Numbered from the stretch's first letter, positions 1 to 11,606 are shown. The stretch: DNA of 64,000 nucleotides from Pomphorhynchus laevis (GCA_012934845.2 WNNJ02003541.1:148147-212146); one strand, 5' to 3'. The notes: generated by a model not told the origin, from the sequence alone. Numbers and translations are program-made.

Positions 1-1229
1 ATGCATCCAGGAGTTTCACGTATGATGCATTACATAAGGACCCAGAACTTGCCCTACTCTACAAACGATGTTCGTCAAATGATCACGTCGTGTAAGGTAT
101 GTTGTAAAAAAACCCAGATTTTTTACAACTGAAGTCGATCTTCACCTTATCAAATCTATGTCACCAATGGACCGTATTTCTATATACTTCAAAGGTCCGC
201 TTCCAAAGTCTAGCAATGGATCAACATATCTACTTACTATGATTGACGAATTCAGTAGATACCCATTTGGTTTTGCGGATCGAGATGTCTCAGCTTAAAC
301 TGTTCAAAGATCTTTAAGTCAAGTTTTTTCTCTATGCGGCTGCCCGTGCTAAATACACTCAGACTGTGGTTCTGCTTTCTTGTCTCGAGAATTAAAAGAA
401 TGGCTCCTGAGCATGGGGGTATCCAGCAGCCACATAGCTCCATTTAGGCCTCAAGGCAATTCGCAATGTGAGAGGATGAATGAAACTTTATGGAAAACAA
501 TATTATTGGGTCTCGAAACGCGCGGGCTGACTTGGAAAATGGGAGGAAGTATTACCATCTGCACTATCAGCAATCCGTGGGCTTCTCTGTACCGCTACAA
601 ACGCTACTCCACATCAACGATTTTTTACATTTACAAGAATACTACCAAGCACTCAGAGCTTACCCGATTGGCTGACATCTAACAGAATGCTTGTAAAGCG
701 ATTCAACATGTTTTCTAAGTACGATCATATCGTAGATGAAGTTGGATTACTAGATTCCAATGTTGCCTTTTCAACAATACGAGATGATTCCGGACGAATA
801 TCGAAGGTATCGACACAGCATCTGGTTCCCAGTGTTGAGATAAGAACAGGGCAACGTCAATCGTTTGATCAACCGATGCAACATTACGAAATGATGGATT
901 CAACTCAAAATCAAGATATTCAGGCGTTAAACGATACGATCGATACTAAACAAGATTTGCACATCGACTTACCGAATACGATTGACAACACTATTTCCGA
1001 TTGTGGGGGCCCACAGGAACTGAATAACTTTAGCAGAGTCAATGAGCTTGCGCTAAATCCAAACGAACAATTACGAAGATGTACGCGTCTCCTAAGAAAG
1101 CCAGCGCGATACCGTTAATAAAGATTTTGAAGCTGGGAAGAATGTTATGATCTTATAAACTAATATTCTTATTTATTAACTATCTTTTTAGATTGTGTTG
1201 AATAAAACCACGTTTTGGTGTTTACAACA
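1..1229 (+). mobile_element. Ty3/gypsy-like LTR retrotransposon, 3' part (fossil)
   Basis: Partial copy that runs off the left edge of the window. It carries the zinc-binding and core parts of an integrase, its C-terminal region, and a non-coding 3' tail with a poly(A)-type signal ending in ACAACA at 1229, as expected for the end of a 3' LTR. By eye it is nearly identical to the reverse complement of 3833-5062, so the two are sister copies in inverted orientation about 2.6 kb apart. The coding region is broken (a few interruptions). The close match between copies suggests a fairly recent insertion or duplication. Confidence 0.85.
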
Positions 1230-1654
1230 AGTGCATTCAACAGCAATAGCTGAATGCTTAATAAAAACCATATTTCATTCGACTTTCAGGCTCGTTGTCA
1301 GATTCCACTCACTTGTGCTTTTATACCTCATAGGTCCCAATGCGATGCTCGATTATCGCATCATGACTATGCACATAACCAATCACCGTTACATCTACAG
1401 TAAGATTGAATGCAGCTGAATGCGCGTTAACGTTGTGTTCTATTCAGAGCTTGCATTCACGGTTACTATGACCAATTTGTGGAATTCTTTTAAAGTTCCA
1501 CACAGATCAGAAAATTGTGTTTGCACATTATGCGGAAAATTTTGTAAAGATCTGTTGCACATTTTTAATTGCACGAAGATAAATTCGTTTTTATATATTA
1601 TTATGTAGACAACGTTACGAGCATAGCTCAGAGTTGCTGACAAATCGATAGTCA
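1230..1654 (+). mobile_element. LINE C-terminal remnant with Cys/His cluster, plus unassigned flank
   Basis: The frame 1420-1608 ends in a cluster of the form C-x-C-x2-C-x3-C-x4-HIF-x-C. The same arrangement (CxLCxxxC...LHIFxC) occurs at the end of the non-LTR element remnant near 58,300-58,370, so I read this as the C-terminal zinc cluster of the same LINE family. The rest of the interval has no recognisable coding content. The open frame is short and the family is unresolved. Confidence 0.4.
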
Positions 1655-1688
1655 AAATAAAAGAAAAGCAAAAACAAAAACAAATTAG

Positions 1689-3830
1689 TCAATTTAAAAT
1701 AATCTGTCGTTTAAAGAGCTCACGAGTTGCCGCATTAACAATATCATCGCTTAAACGATTCCATGAATTTATTATTCGTTGTCCAAATTGAATCATCCTA
1801 GAATGTACTATTCGTTGGCGACTAAGATAAAACGAGTGACCTCGCAAAGCTCGAGTTAATCAAATGTTGAAGAACCCACGCAACACATGGTGTTCATTGT
1901 GAAATACCTTCCATACAAGACCAGATCCCGCGAGTCACGAATATCACATAATGACTGCATATTTAAAGACCGAAGACGGTCCTCGTAAGAAAGTTCTCTC
2001 AAAGAATGTACTAATTTTGTTGCCCTACGTAGCACATTCTCAAGTCGAGTAATTTCATCTCTGGTTCGAGGGTATGAACATTGAGAAGCATATAACAAAT
2101 GGCTTAGTACAAAAGCGTTTGCAAGAACTCTAAAAGAACGTGGACTCACATAGCTAAATGATCGGTAAAGGAAACCAACCATACGCATGGCCTTCGAACA
2201 AATGTACTCAGTATTTTGGCGAGTGGAGAAATCATCCGTTATCCATACGCCAAGATCTTTATAGCTCGAAACCAATTTAATCACTCGATCCCCGAGATGA
2301 TATATCGGCACTGGAACAATATTACGTGATCGAATGTGCATGCAAGTGCACTTCGAGGCATTAACAGACAGACCATTAGAACGTGCCCACTTAAGAACCG
2401 TGTCAATATCTGATTGAAGAATGTTACGATCATAATCCGACTTGATGGCTCTCCAAATTTTTAAATCGTCTGCAAATAATAATGAATGCGAACTTATTAC
2501 CCTGTGGAGATCGTTGATGAAAATACAAAACAGCAGAGGACCCAATACAGACCCTTGCGGGACACCGGCATTAACTGGATAATGCTCAGAAAGGGTACCG
2601 TGAATGGCGACCTGGTATGTGCGACTAGAAAGAAAGTTGCATATCCAACGAATGATAATTGGATTGATGTTTAATGCACTCATCTTCATAATCGACTTAT
2701 CATGGGGTACATGATCAAATGATTGGAGAATCAAAAAATATGACATCTACAGCATACCCCTCATCCACTATGGATCCCCAACTTTCCTGTACCAGTAAAA
2801 GGTTGGTTACTGTGGAACAGTTTTTACGGAATCCGTGCTGATTAGTAGAAAGCAACCTGTATGATTCTAGGTAATTACTGATTATCCAATAAAGTAATCT
2901 CTCTAATACACGACACGATACAGAGGTTAAACTAACCGGTCGGTAGTTATCTACACATGATCGATCACCTTTCTTATGAAGCGGCTTAATGATAGAGCGT
3001 TTCCATGCATTCGGAACTATACCGTAATATAATGATGCTATAAATATCCTATATAAAGGCGCAGCAATGACATAATGAAGATTCTTCCGATATATTGAGG
3101 GAAGTCTGGGCAAATCGAGCCCGACGGTTTCAGTCATCTAAACTCTTTTATAACATCTTGAACTGTGAACATGTGAAGAATATCAAAAATTGACGGATTA
3201 ATACGAGTAATTTCTATACGAAGAGAAGTAGTAGCTGATACGAGAAATTTACGACCAAATGCAGTAGCAATATCGAAATGATCTACCAAAATGCGTCCAT
3301 TGTTTCCACTGATAGAGCTAGAATATCGAACATTACTTTCAAAATTTGCATATTTAAATAATATGTTAGGATTGTTGGCTGACTTTCCTACCAGTACTTG
3401 TTCAAATTGCCGCTTTTTAAGTCTCTTGAGATATGTGAAATGATTCCGACACTTTTTAAATGACCTATAATCAGTTTCTCCATTCCTATACCTTACGAAT
3501 TTTTGCTTCTTGGATCTCAATGCCTCCTGAAGCTCCTTATCAAACCAAGGATTTGTGCGTGCAAGGGCAGTTGCTACATAACGAGGTGAGAAACGTAGAA
3601 GGAGCGATCTCATTAGGGTTTCAAATTGTTGCCAAGATGATTCAACTCCAAAAATCAATGGATCATACCAATTTGTACCGAGAAGGGATTGACGTACTAA
3701 ACTGAAATTGGTTTTGAAACATTGTACTGGCATACATGAAGACTCAGGTTGTGACAATATATTAGATAAGTTTGTATTAAAGCGAATTACAGAATGATCA
3801 GAGCTTGCCTAAGGGATCCAAATATTAATA
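1689..3830 (-). pseudogene. LINE family C ORF2: endonuclease end and reverse transcriptase
   Basis: Non-LTR reverse transcriptase that would copy its own mRNA at a nicked target. Visible in order: SSDHSVIRF (end of the endonuclease domain, about 3795), a linker, the RT fingers (NYRPVSLTSVS), an FDHVPHD motif, GVPQGSVLGPLLF, the catalytic LLFADDLKIW (about 2480), and a C-terminal region with LRRATKLVHSLRELSYEDRL. The frame is broken by shifts near 3800, 3135, 2730 and 1860; after the last one the C-terminus (RIINSWNRLSDDIVNAATR) continues in another frame to a TGA at 1689. The catalytic FADD survives. It is a dead copy. Confidence 0.85.
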
Positions 3831-3832
3831 CC

Positions 3833-6800
3833 TGTTGTAAACACCAAAACGTGGTTTTATTCAACACAATCTAAAAAGATAGTTAATAAATAAGAATATT
3901 AGTTTATAAGATCATAACATTCTTCCCAGCTTCAAAATCTTTATTAACGGTATCGCGCTGGCTTTCTAGGGAGACGCGTAGATCTTCGTAATTGTTCGTT
4001 TGGATTTAGCGCAAGCTCATTGACTCTGTTAAAGTTATTCAGTTCCTGTGAGCCTCCACAATCGGAAATAGTGTTGTCAATCGTATTCGGTAAGCCGATG
4101 TGCAAATCTTGTTTAGTATCGATCGTATCGTTTAACGCCTGAATATCTTGATTTTGAGTTGAATCCATCATTTCGTAATGTTGCATCGGTTGATCAAACG
4201 ATTGACGTTGCCCTGTTCTTATCTCTACACTGGGAGCCAGATGCTGTGTCAATACCTTCGATATTCGTCCGGAATCATCTCGTATTGATGAATAGGCGAC
4301 ATTGGAATCTAGTAATCCAACTTCATCTACGATAGGATCGTACTTAGAAGACCTGTTGAATCGCTTTACAAGCATTCTGTTAGATGTCAGCCAATCGGGT
4401 AAGCTCTGAGTGCTTGGTAGTATTCTTGTAAATGTAAAAAATCGTTGATGTGGAGTAGCGTTTGTAGCGGTACAGAGAAGCCCACGGATTGCTGATAGTG
4501 CAGATGGTAATACTTCCTCCCATTTTCCAAGTCAGCCCGCGCGTTTCGAGACCCAATAATATTGTTTTCCATAAAGTTTCATTCATCCTCTCACATTGCG
4601 AATTGCCTTGAGGCCTAAATGGAGCTATGTGGCTGCTGGATACCCCCATGCTCAGGAGCCATTCTTTTAATTCTCGAGACAAGAAAGCAGAACCACAGTC
4701 TGAGTGTATTTAGCACGGGCAGCCGCATAGAGAAAAAACTTGACTTAAAGATCTTTGAACAGTTTAAGCTGAGACATCTCGATCCGCAAAACCAAATGGG
4801 TATCTACTGAATTCGTCAATCATAGTAAGTAGATATGTTGATCCATTGCTAGACTTTGGAAGCGGACCTTTGAAGTATATAGAAATACGGTCCATTGGTG
4901 ACATAGATTTGATAAGGTGAAGATCGACTTCAGTTGTAAAAAATCTGGGTTTTATTTTACAACATACCTTACACGACGTGATCATTTGACGAACATCGTT
5001 GGTAGAGTAGGGCAAGTTCTGGGTCCTTATGTAATGCATCATACGTGAAACTCCTGGATGCATTAGCTTTTCATGTATTGTTCTAAGCGAGTCATTACTC
5101 CGCAGGACTGCACAAACATCGCGTGACATGATATCAGCTGAATAATTCCCATTGCCGGATCGATAGTGTATGTCATATTTGTAGTTGGACAGTTCCATCC
5201 TCCATCGAGCAAGTTTCTCGTTCTTAATTTTCCCAGCTCGTTTCCAATCAAACATGAACGAAACTGACTTTTGATCAGTAATCAATATAAACGGACGTGG
5301 CGCAAGGTAATGCTTCCAATGTCGAATAGCTTCAACAATGGCGTATGCCTCTTTCTCTATAATGTGATGTTTCCTCTCGTATTGATTAAGAGTTCGGGAG
5401 AAAAATGCCACCGGTCGATTGTTTTACAGTAGGGTTGCCCCAATTGCGGTATTTGAAGCGTCTGTCTCAAGTGTAAATGGAATGATCTCGTCAATAACAT
5501 TAATAGTAGCATTTATAATGTCTTTCTTGATTTCCTCAATCGCATTTACTGCTATGTACTTCAAGGGGAACTGGATATTTGGCGTGGTAATTGCGGATAT
5601 CTTTGCGGAAAATTGTTTTATCCATTTGCTATAATAAGCAAAAAAGCCCATTAGTCTTTGAAGAGATGGTTTATCAGTGGGTATCTTGAGGTTATGAACA
5701 GCTGATAGTCGAGAGGGATCCGGTTTGAGTATCCCATATTGTATCTCATAGCCAAGTGTGCGTATACACAGTACACCGTATTGACATTTGTCAGTATTGG
5801 TTTCAAGCGAATATTTAGCAATAGCTTCTTGGAATTGTTTCAGATTATTGTCATGTTCATTCTTTGTAATTCCACATACAATAATGTCGTCTAGGTAAGA
5901 GTACACTTTCTGAAGATTGTTAACTTCAATGAATTTGTTTATGTATCTTTGGAATCCCGAAACACCATTAGTGATCCCCATTGGAATTTTTCTGAACTGA
6001 TATAGGTTTCCCGCGGCTTCAAAGGCGGTCATATGTCTCTCAGAAGGATTGATGTCGACTTGATAGTACGCTTCCTTCAAGTCAATTTGTGAGTAATATT
6101 TATTTTTCGCGATTTCATTCACTAGTTCACTGATTTTAGGAAGCGGGTACGCGTCGAGAAGAGTAAATCGATTAATGGTACGGAAAAATCAACGACCAGG
6201 CGTTTGCGCCTGTTTGGACGGGATACGATAACTACTTGAGCTCTCCATTGGGACGTGCTCTCTTCAATTACCCCTTTTGATAACATTCGGTTTATTTCGT
6301 TTCGAATAAACAGCTGATCATCGTTATTAAATTGTCTGCTTTTTGTGGTGATTGGGTGAACGTTATTACTGAGGTTTCTGAACAACAATGGCGTTTTAAT
6401 ATGCCCTACTGATGCTGCAAAAATTTTTACATCAGGAAGCGGTCCACCAAAAATTGATTTATAGGTTTTTGTGTGATCGCAAAAATGGCAAACCCAAAAT
6501 AGCGTTCGTGCACAGATCGGGGAGTACGAAAAATTGAACGTAGTCGTAGCGTTGGGTTTTGAAAATGAAATTTAGTGTGCATTTCCCAATAACCTTCTGC
6601 GTTGTATTTGCTGCGAGTATAACCTCAATATCCGCCGGAATTATTCTTACTGAAAGAGCCCGTGCAATGTCAGCATCAAGAAATTTAGGGAACTTCCTGT
6701 ATCAATGAGGGCTTCTATCGATAATCCGTTGATCGATAAAGTGGTTTTTAATCGTGAATCATTTTTCGTGTTGATCGTTGACAATAAAACGGCGGATGAA

Positions 6801-7640
6801 GATTCAGCGTTTAGCTTGGAGGATTTACATACTCGAGCGTAATGGCCGACCTTATGACATTTTCTACATACGACATCTTTTGCCGGACAATTCAATCTCG
6901 AGTGTCTTAAACCTTCACAGAAATAGCATTGTTGTTTTGTATTTGATTTCGATAGTACACCGATTTGATTCGCATATTCAGCTTCCGTAGTTTTATCTTC
7001 TCTTGTAGTTTTGGTCTGTAGATAGTTTGATTCATTAGAATATCTAACGGATGCGACATTCTCTTGAAATTTAGATTCCTCCCGATCTCGGAGATACAGC
7101 GTCATGCTTTGCTGTGCAGTAGTTAATGACTTGGCGACATTTACTGCTTGTGCCACGTCTAATTGCTCGAACTCGAGTAATCGTTGACGAACGGAATCGG
7201 AAGCAAGACCACGAATGAAAGCGTCTCGAACAAAATCTTTCCTTGCTTGCTCGGCAGTGACTGCTTTGAAATGACATTCCCTTGAAAGTGAGTGTAGTGA
7301 CTGTACAAACGAGTCAATATCCTCGTTATTTCGTTGAGCTCGAATAGAGACAGCAAATGTCGCGCTAGTTTTTCATTAGGTGTCTTGATATATAACGACT
7401 TCAGTGTCTCCATCGCAGATTCATAGTTGTCGCTGTCTTCGATTAGTTCGTACACTCGTGGACCAACAGGCATTATCAAGAGTTCCAACTTGTTATTCCC
7501 GCGAGACGTTGTTAAGTAGTGTTCGAAATTTCGCTTCCAGAGCTTGAATTTCTTTTGACTATCACTGTCATCTACCGCTATGTCGAATCTTTCGAGCCGG
7601 ATGTTGTTGACTGGACTAGTTGACGCTGATAGAATCGATT
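3833..7640 (-). mobile_element. Ty3/gypsy-like LTR retrotransposon (fossil) inside LINE family C
   Basis: Minus-strand element with, in order: Gag-like region (about 7600-7000), two CCHC zinc knuckles (about 6935-6829), protease with a DTG motif (about 6715-6680), reverse transcriptase with YLDD (about 5890), RNase H (about 5410-5100), integrase with HHCC domain and core (about 5060-4380) and C-terminal region (to 3944), then a tail ending TGTTG on the + strand at 3833. No 5' LTR was found: the frame open at 7701 starts in LINE endonuclease sequence and passes into Gag. It is broken, with roughly half a dozen interruptions, and its left boundary is approximate. Integrase and tail match 1-1229 inverted. 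Confidence 0.85.
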
Positions 7641-7985
7641 GATCGATCGTTGATTGATCGATCGTTGGACTACGACATATAAGACCAATAGTAACTAACA
7701 CATGACACTACAGTAATATATCGCCTAATAGTGTTTCTGTACCACCTTTAGACTTGGCACTTAAGGTCATAAACGCTACACTATTATGTAAATATAAAAT
7801 TACCCCACCTCCTCTCTTTCCGGTCCTATTGACACGATAAGAAGAATAATTAGCTATTTCAATCTCGTGATCAGATATATCGGAGTAAGGTCAGCTTTCT
7901 GTTATTGCGATTAACAAGGGTTTGGAATATTGAATACGTTGCTTCAATTCGTGAATTTTATTAAGAAGAATGTGCGTTAGTATAC
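7640..7985 (-). pseudogene. LINE family C ORF2: endonuclease N-terminal half
   Basis: Minus-strand reading resembles the exonuclease-endonuclease-phosphatase domain that nicks target DNA for CR1-like LINEs: LLIAITES (catalytic Glu region), then YRVNRTGKRGGGVILYLHN, then VTIGLICRSPTID. The Trp expected after TES is a TGA stop, and the frame shifts before VTIGLICRSP. The remainder of the domain is lost at the LTR-element junction. Confidence 0.7.
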
Positions 7986-8325
7986 AAGATCACAGAACTA
8001 GAGCCTATTGAAGCACATGTGTTATTTCCCTTACTGTTAGTACTATTGGATTTCGCCAGAGCAGACCACAACGGTGATTGATGATAAACAATGTCATCTA
8101 AGTAATCACATGTATTTGTAATGGGTATGTTGGATAAGCTAGAAGCGACGAGAGGAGCTAAATCTAATCCACAAACAGCAAAGTCCAATCCAAGCGAGTC
8201 CCTTTTCGCACAATTTGAAAATTTCGAATTCTTAAGTTTGTTTCTCCTGCATATAAGCACGATCTCAATAATTGTTAACCTCCCGAATATGTTCACGTTC
8301 AAACTTGTCAAGATCATTTAGTAAT
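7986..8325 (-). pseudogene. LINE family C ORF1/ORF2 junction region, decayed
   Basis: An open 118-residue frame (8317-7961) covers most of this interval but has no recognisable motif. By position it corresponds to the ORF1 C-terminal tail and the start of ORF2 in families A and B, where a basic region precedes the endonuclease. Decayed coding sequence is the likeliest reading. Confidence 0.4.
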
Positions 8326-9076
8326 CTAACGTGAGAACCCTTTAAGATGATAGGAGCTGCTTAAAATAGTTTTGGCAGCCGCTGCTTCGGTAAAAATTGC
8401 TTTTAATAATCTAGGATGATTATTCTGCTTTTTACCAATTTGAAACAAAACTAATAGTTTAATTTTGGACGTTACCTCTTTCGGTGACGATACCAAAATG
8501 GTTGATAGTATCACACGAACTTTGGATAAGTCGTCATCTAATCTATGTTGTATGTTGACCGACATAGATTCAGGTATATTAGTGAAAACGATAGCGCGAG
8601 AAGGAGCATGATATTTGCGTACGCGGGAAAAATGCTGCTCAGAGGAAATCACTGATTTTCCATCAAGATTATGTGGATATATATCAATGACTCCAGTTAT
8701 TTGGCATGTATCAGGTATAACATTTGACAATGACTCGAATTGATTTAAAATCTTTGTGATTAAGAGACACTTCATCTGACTGACCCAGAATGTTAACATA
8801 TGTAGAGCGCTTAGGTGAATAAGCATTGATTGGATCAGTAAATACATCTGGATTAGTAAGAGGTGCTGATAAGCTTGAATTAAAATCAAATTTACTGTAC
8901 GATTGTTGTAGGTTTCCACTATCTAAATTTCCGTTATTGATAAGATTGCCATTGTCCAAACTGTTATTTTCGATAATCGGTGATGACCTATTGATTAATG
9001 AGTTGGATGTTCGATTTAATGATTCATTTTCGATTTGCAGGAAGTCTGTGACTTCCTGCAAATCGACAGTGTTCAT
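8326..9076 (-). pseudogene. LINE family C ORF1 (RRM-like nucleic-acid-binding protein)
   Basis: Two overlapping minus-strand frames (9076-8711 and 8919-8326) joined by a shift near 8760. The N-terminal part is Asn/Ser-rich. The C-terminal part (RAIVFTNIPES, then DDDLSKVRVILSTIL, then RLLKAIFTEAAAAKTIL) aligns block for block with the ORF1 proteins of families A (near 14,270-14,560 and 24,890-25,180) and B (near 17,680-17,950). Such ORF1 proteins bind element RNA. The block pattern (beta strand, helix, basic strand) suggests an RRM-like fold. The Cys-rich N-terminal finger of A and B is not seen here. Confidence 0.7.
9031..9065. repeat. Perfect 16-bp inverted repeat (hairpin)
   Basis: 9031-9046 and 9050-9065 are exact reverse complements (CGATTTGCAGGAAGTC and its complement) around a 3-nt TGT loop. 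It lies in the N-terminal coding part of LINE family C ORF1. Confidence 0.9.
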
Positions 9077-9107
9077 AAATATTTTCGACAGTGTTCATAA
9101 ATATTTT
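9064..9107. repeat. Two tandem copies of a 22-bp unit
   Basis: The 22-bp unit beginning CGACAGTGTTCATAAATA occurs at 9064-9085 and again at 9086-9107, at the 5' edge of the family C LINE. The inferred ORF1 start (minus strand, about 9076) lies inside it. Confidence 0.9.
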
Positions 9108-9118
9108 CATAGACAATT

Positions 9119-9312
9119 GAACGAACAGGCTGAACGAACGGACTGAACAAACGGACTGAACGAACGAACTGAACAATCAAACTTAACAAATGGACTGAAT
9201 GAACGGACAGAACGAACGCACTAAACGAACTAACAGAACAAACGGCCTGAACGAACGGTCTGAACGAACGGACTAAACGAACAGACTGACGAACAGACTC
9301 ATCGAACAGTTT
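9119..9312. repeat. 13-bp minisatellite, about 15 units
   Basis: Consensus GAACGAACGGACT repeated about 15 times with scattered substitutions; one unit is 12 bp. It sits just outside the 5' end of LINE family C. The long minus-strand ORF over it (Val/Arg/Ser/Phe-rich) is a by-product of the repeat and is not a gene. Confidence 0.92.
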
Positions 9313-9347
9313 GAAATAAACAAACAGCAAAGCTGTCAAATTTAAGT

Positions 9348-9456
9348 CAAATGTTCAAGAGGCTAGTCACCACCCTAGTCGGGCCACACTTGAAATGCTG
9401 CATTCAGGCTTGTTTTCCTGCCATCAAGCAAGAACTATTAGACCTGGTAGGTGGGG
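9348..9456 (+). mobile_element. Small LINE family A fragment (RT C-terminal region)
   Basis: The + frame reads FKRLVTTLVGPHLKCCIQ, then FPAIKQELLDLV, which matches the region after the catalytic domain in family A copies (FKRLYCALVCPYIEYCVQ at about 21,480; FKHLYCALVRPHVEYCI at about 27,770). Only about 35 codons remain. Confidence 0.65.
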
Positions 9457-9700
9457 TTTGATACACCGCCTTGTTGATTTACTATTTGCTTGTTGTTTTT
9501 TTTTGCTTTTTTATTTTTGGACTATGCATGAATAGCTCTTTGGCTTTGGCATATATTTAAATAAATAAAAATTTTATGATTTTTACTTTTACAATTGACT
9601 GGTTAAAAAATTGTCTTGAATATAAATACTTACAAATTATATGGACTTGTAAAAAATTTTGAGAGATAATATACACAATAATAAAAGCTTATAAGAAATA
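9457..9700. other. AT-rich spacer, nothing recognised
   Basis: Low-complexity T- and A-rich sequence between LINE fragments. No coding, RNA or repeat structure was recognised. Confidence 0.5.
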
Positions 9701-10130
9701 TACAAAATACGAGTTTCGATGATAACGAAAACTAATTTTAACGACAAACGCATTTTCATCGACATCTTATTATTGCAAAAAGAAAGCTAACTAAAAATGT
9801 CAGCCAGCCACTCAAGTCCGTCAGTAACGAAACTTAAATCAAAAAGTAAATTGGATGCGATAAGAAGTACTGCAATGTTTAGATTAACGTTGCCATTCTG
9901 TTCACTGACGGAGACAACGTTTCAGGACGGAATTTCCTCTGCGACTTATGTTTTGCTGCCCTTACAGGTAAGCTAATGAAGCATGATCACTCAACGGTGG
10001 AGACTTACTGAAGGCTAACGAAACAGAATTGTATTCAATAAATGATATTGATGATGTCTCTTAGTTGATTCAGACTACTGTCATACCTGGACCATCAACA
10101 AAGAAAAAATATCTTCCAAGATATTGTCGT
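9701..10130 (+). mobile_element. LINE family B fragment: 5' end and start of ORF1
   Basis: Aligns over about 350 bp with 28,690-29,095, the 5' end of the long family B copy, including AGAAAGCTAACTAAAAATGT and the Cys-finger region of ORF1 (FLC-x-FC followed by KLMKHDH). The frame is broken. The match stops at about 10,130, where family B sequence continues in the opposite orientation. Confidence 0.75.
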
Positions 10131-10325
10131 TCTTGTCAGAAGAGCAAGGACTGAACGGGGAGTGATTTTGCAAAGAGACGCGGGGGTAACGGGTGAATGC
10201 GACAATTTCGCCAGGATTAGAGAATTTCGAAGGGGATGAGCTTAGGGGGTGGACGGATTTGACTAGTGTGCAACCGGCAGAGAGCAGATAGGCTTGACCG
10301 ATTTGTCTCTCCTGGTCCAGATGAT
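10131..10325 (-). mobile_element. LINE family B fragment: endonuclease piece, inverted
   Basis: Minus-strand reading LLSAGCTLVKS, then GEIVAFTRYPRVSLQNHSPF matches the family B endonuclease segment at about 18,320-18,460 (LLSAGCSLVES, GGIVAFARHP). The nucleotide match is close and CT-rich like other B copies. It abuts the previous + strand B fragment head to head, so a rearrangement joined two parts of a B element. Confidence 0.75.
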
Positions 10326-10971
10326 ATTTCACCTTACCTAATTAATGCGGTTGACCTGCTGTAAGTAGTGTTTGAGCTCATATATTTTCATTTAGCCTGA
10401 TCGATTCGTGGATTCCTGCAATATGGAAGTCTTCTGTTGTTGTGCCAAACCCTAAAAAACACCCAGCGACTTGTTTAGATTTTCTCCCTATCAGTTTGAC
10501 CAGTGTTCTCTAAATTACTAGAACGAATTATTACTAAAAAGCTACTCGAGCATCTAAACTTTAACAGCATTCTTACTGATTATCAATACGGATTTAGACA
10601 AGGCCGTTTATGTTCCTCTAACTTGCTTACCGCGAGAGAGAGTTGGATGGAAGTACTAAGCTCAAGACTTTGTCTCGACGTCGTATTTCTAGATTTTTCG
10701 AAAGCCTTTGATCGTGTTCCACATAAAGGTCTTGTGTCACTCTTAATTCACTACGGCGTCCCTCGTGTAATCTGCTCTTGGATTGAAAATTTTCTTTCAT
10801 TGAGTATGTTTAAAGTTAGAGTTGGTGAGTCTTTATCTACAAAAAGAGGTATGTTGACAGTTGTCCCTCAGGGTTCTGCACTAGGTCCCCTATTATTTAT
10901 CACGCTCCTTAACGATTTACTCTTACGTATTGAGAACACTCACTTGGCATTCGCTGATGATCTTAAAATTT

Positions 10972-11606
10972 GAACTTCTTATTTTTCTTTAGCGTTTGTT
11001 CCGCTTCGTTACGGAGTCCGCCTTTTTGACCAAATGCTTAAACTTTTCTCTGTCTTTCGCGCATTCTTCCGTTACCCCAGCTACTATTATATCCCTTCTT
11101 ATTGTGTCCAACCATCTCTGCTTAGGACGCCCAAGGGGTCGTTTTCATGATACAAGCAGGTCCATCCCACTCGTTATGACGGTGGCTGTGTTTGCGCGGA
11201 TTACATGACTAAACCATTGTAATCGGGCTTCCCGCTATTTTTCCTCAATCGGCTGAACTCTAAACCTTTTTTGGATAATTTCGTTTCTTACCTGATCGAG
11301 CAGTGTAATGCCGCTCATCCCCCTCAGCATTCGCATTTTCATCGCTGCTAATTTATGTGCGATTTCGTTTGTAGCAGGCCTGCACTCTGCTCCATACAGT
11401 ACGACTGTGCGAATGACGGTGCGGAATATCTTTGATTTAAGATTATCTGGCATTTTCTTATCGAATATTACGCCAGTCATCGCACCCCATTTTGCCAACG
11501 CACAGTTGATCTTCATAGTGATTTCAACTGCAATCGATGTCTGATACTACGGTGCTGCCCAGATATAGAAAGTCCTCTTTCGTTTTAATGCTAATACCAT
11601 CTATCT
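10972..11606 (-). mobile_element. RTE-like LINE 3' end inserted in LINE A1
   Basis: Minus-strand reading gives MTGVIFDKKMPDNLKSKIFR, TVVLYGAECRPATNEI, DQVRNEIIQKRFRVQPIEEK, REARLQWFSHVIR and KRPLGRPKQRWLDTIRR, which is the ending typical of RTE-clade endonuclease-reverse transcriptases. The insert is flanked by an exact 9-bp duplication, TTAAAATTT at 10,963-10,971 and 11,607-11,615. At 635 bp it is a strongly 5'-truncated copy with an A-rich tail on its own strand near 10,975-10,990. One in-frame stop is visible after the SGMDLLVS segment. Confidence 0.85.

Larger units (their letters stand above)
1655..9115 (-). mobile_element. CR1-like LINE, 'family C', broken and interrupted by an LTR element
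   Basis: Read on the minus strand from about 9.1 kb down to 1.65 kb: ORF1 remnant (about 9076-8326), start of an apurinic-type endonuclease domain (about 7985-7640), then the gypsy-like element, then the end of the endonuclease domain and the reverse transcriptase (about 3820-1689). The two LINE halves do not abut exactly: roughly 90 codons of endonuclease between the 'RSP' motif side (about 7670) and the 'SSDH' motif (about 3795) are missing, so the junction was rearranged. The 3' end has a T/G-rich run (A/C-rich on the element strand) near 1665-1685. Clade call from the RT motifs GVPQGSVLGPLLF and FADDLKIW and from the CR1-type ending. Confidence 0.8.

Noticed and set aside
3460-3705. Plus-strand ORF of 81 residues
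   Set aside because: Shadow of the LINE family C ORF2 on the opposite strand.
9073-9339. 88-residue minus-strand ORF rich in Val, Arg, Ser and Phe
   Set aside because: It is the translation of the 13-bp minisatellite; period 13 simply cycles through frames.
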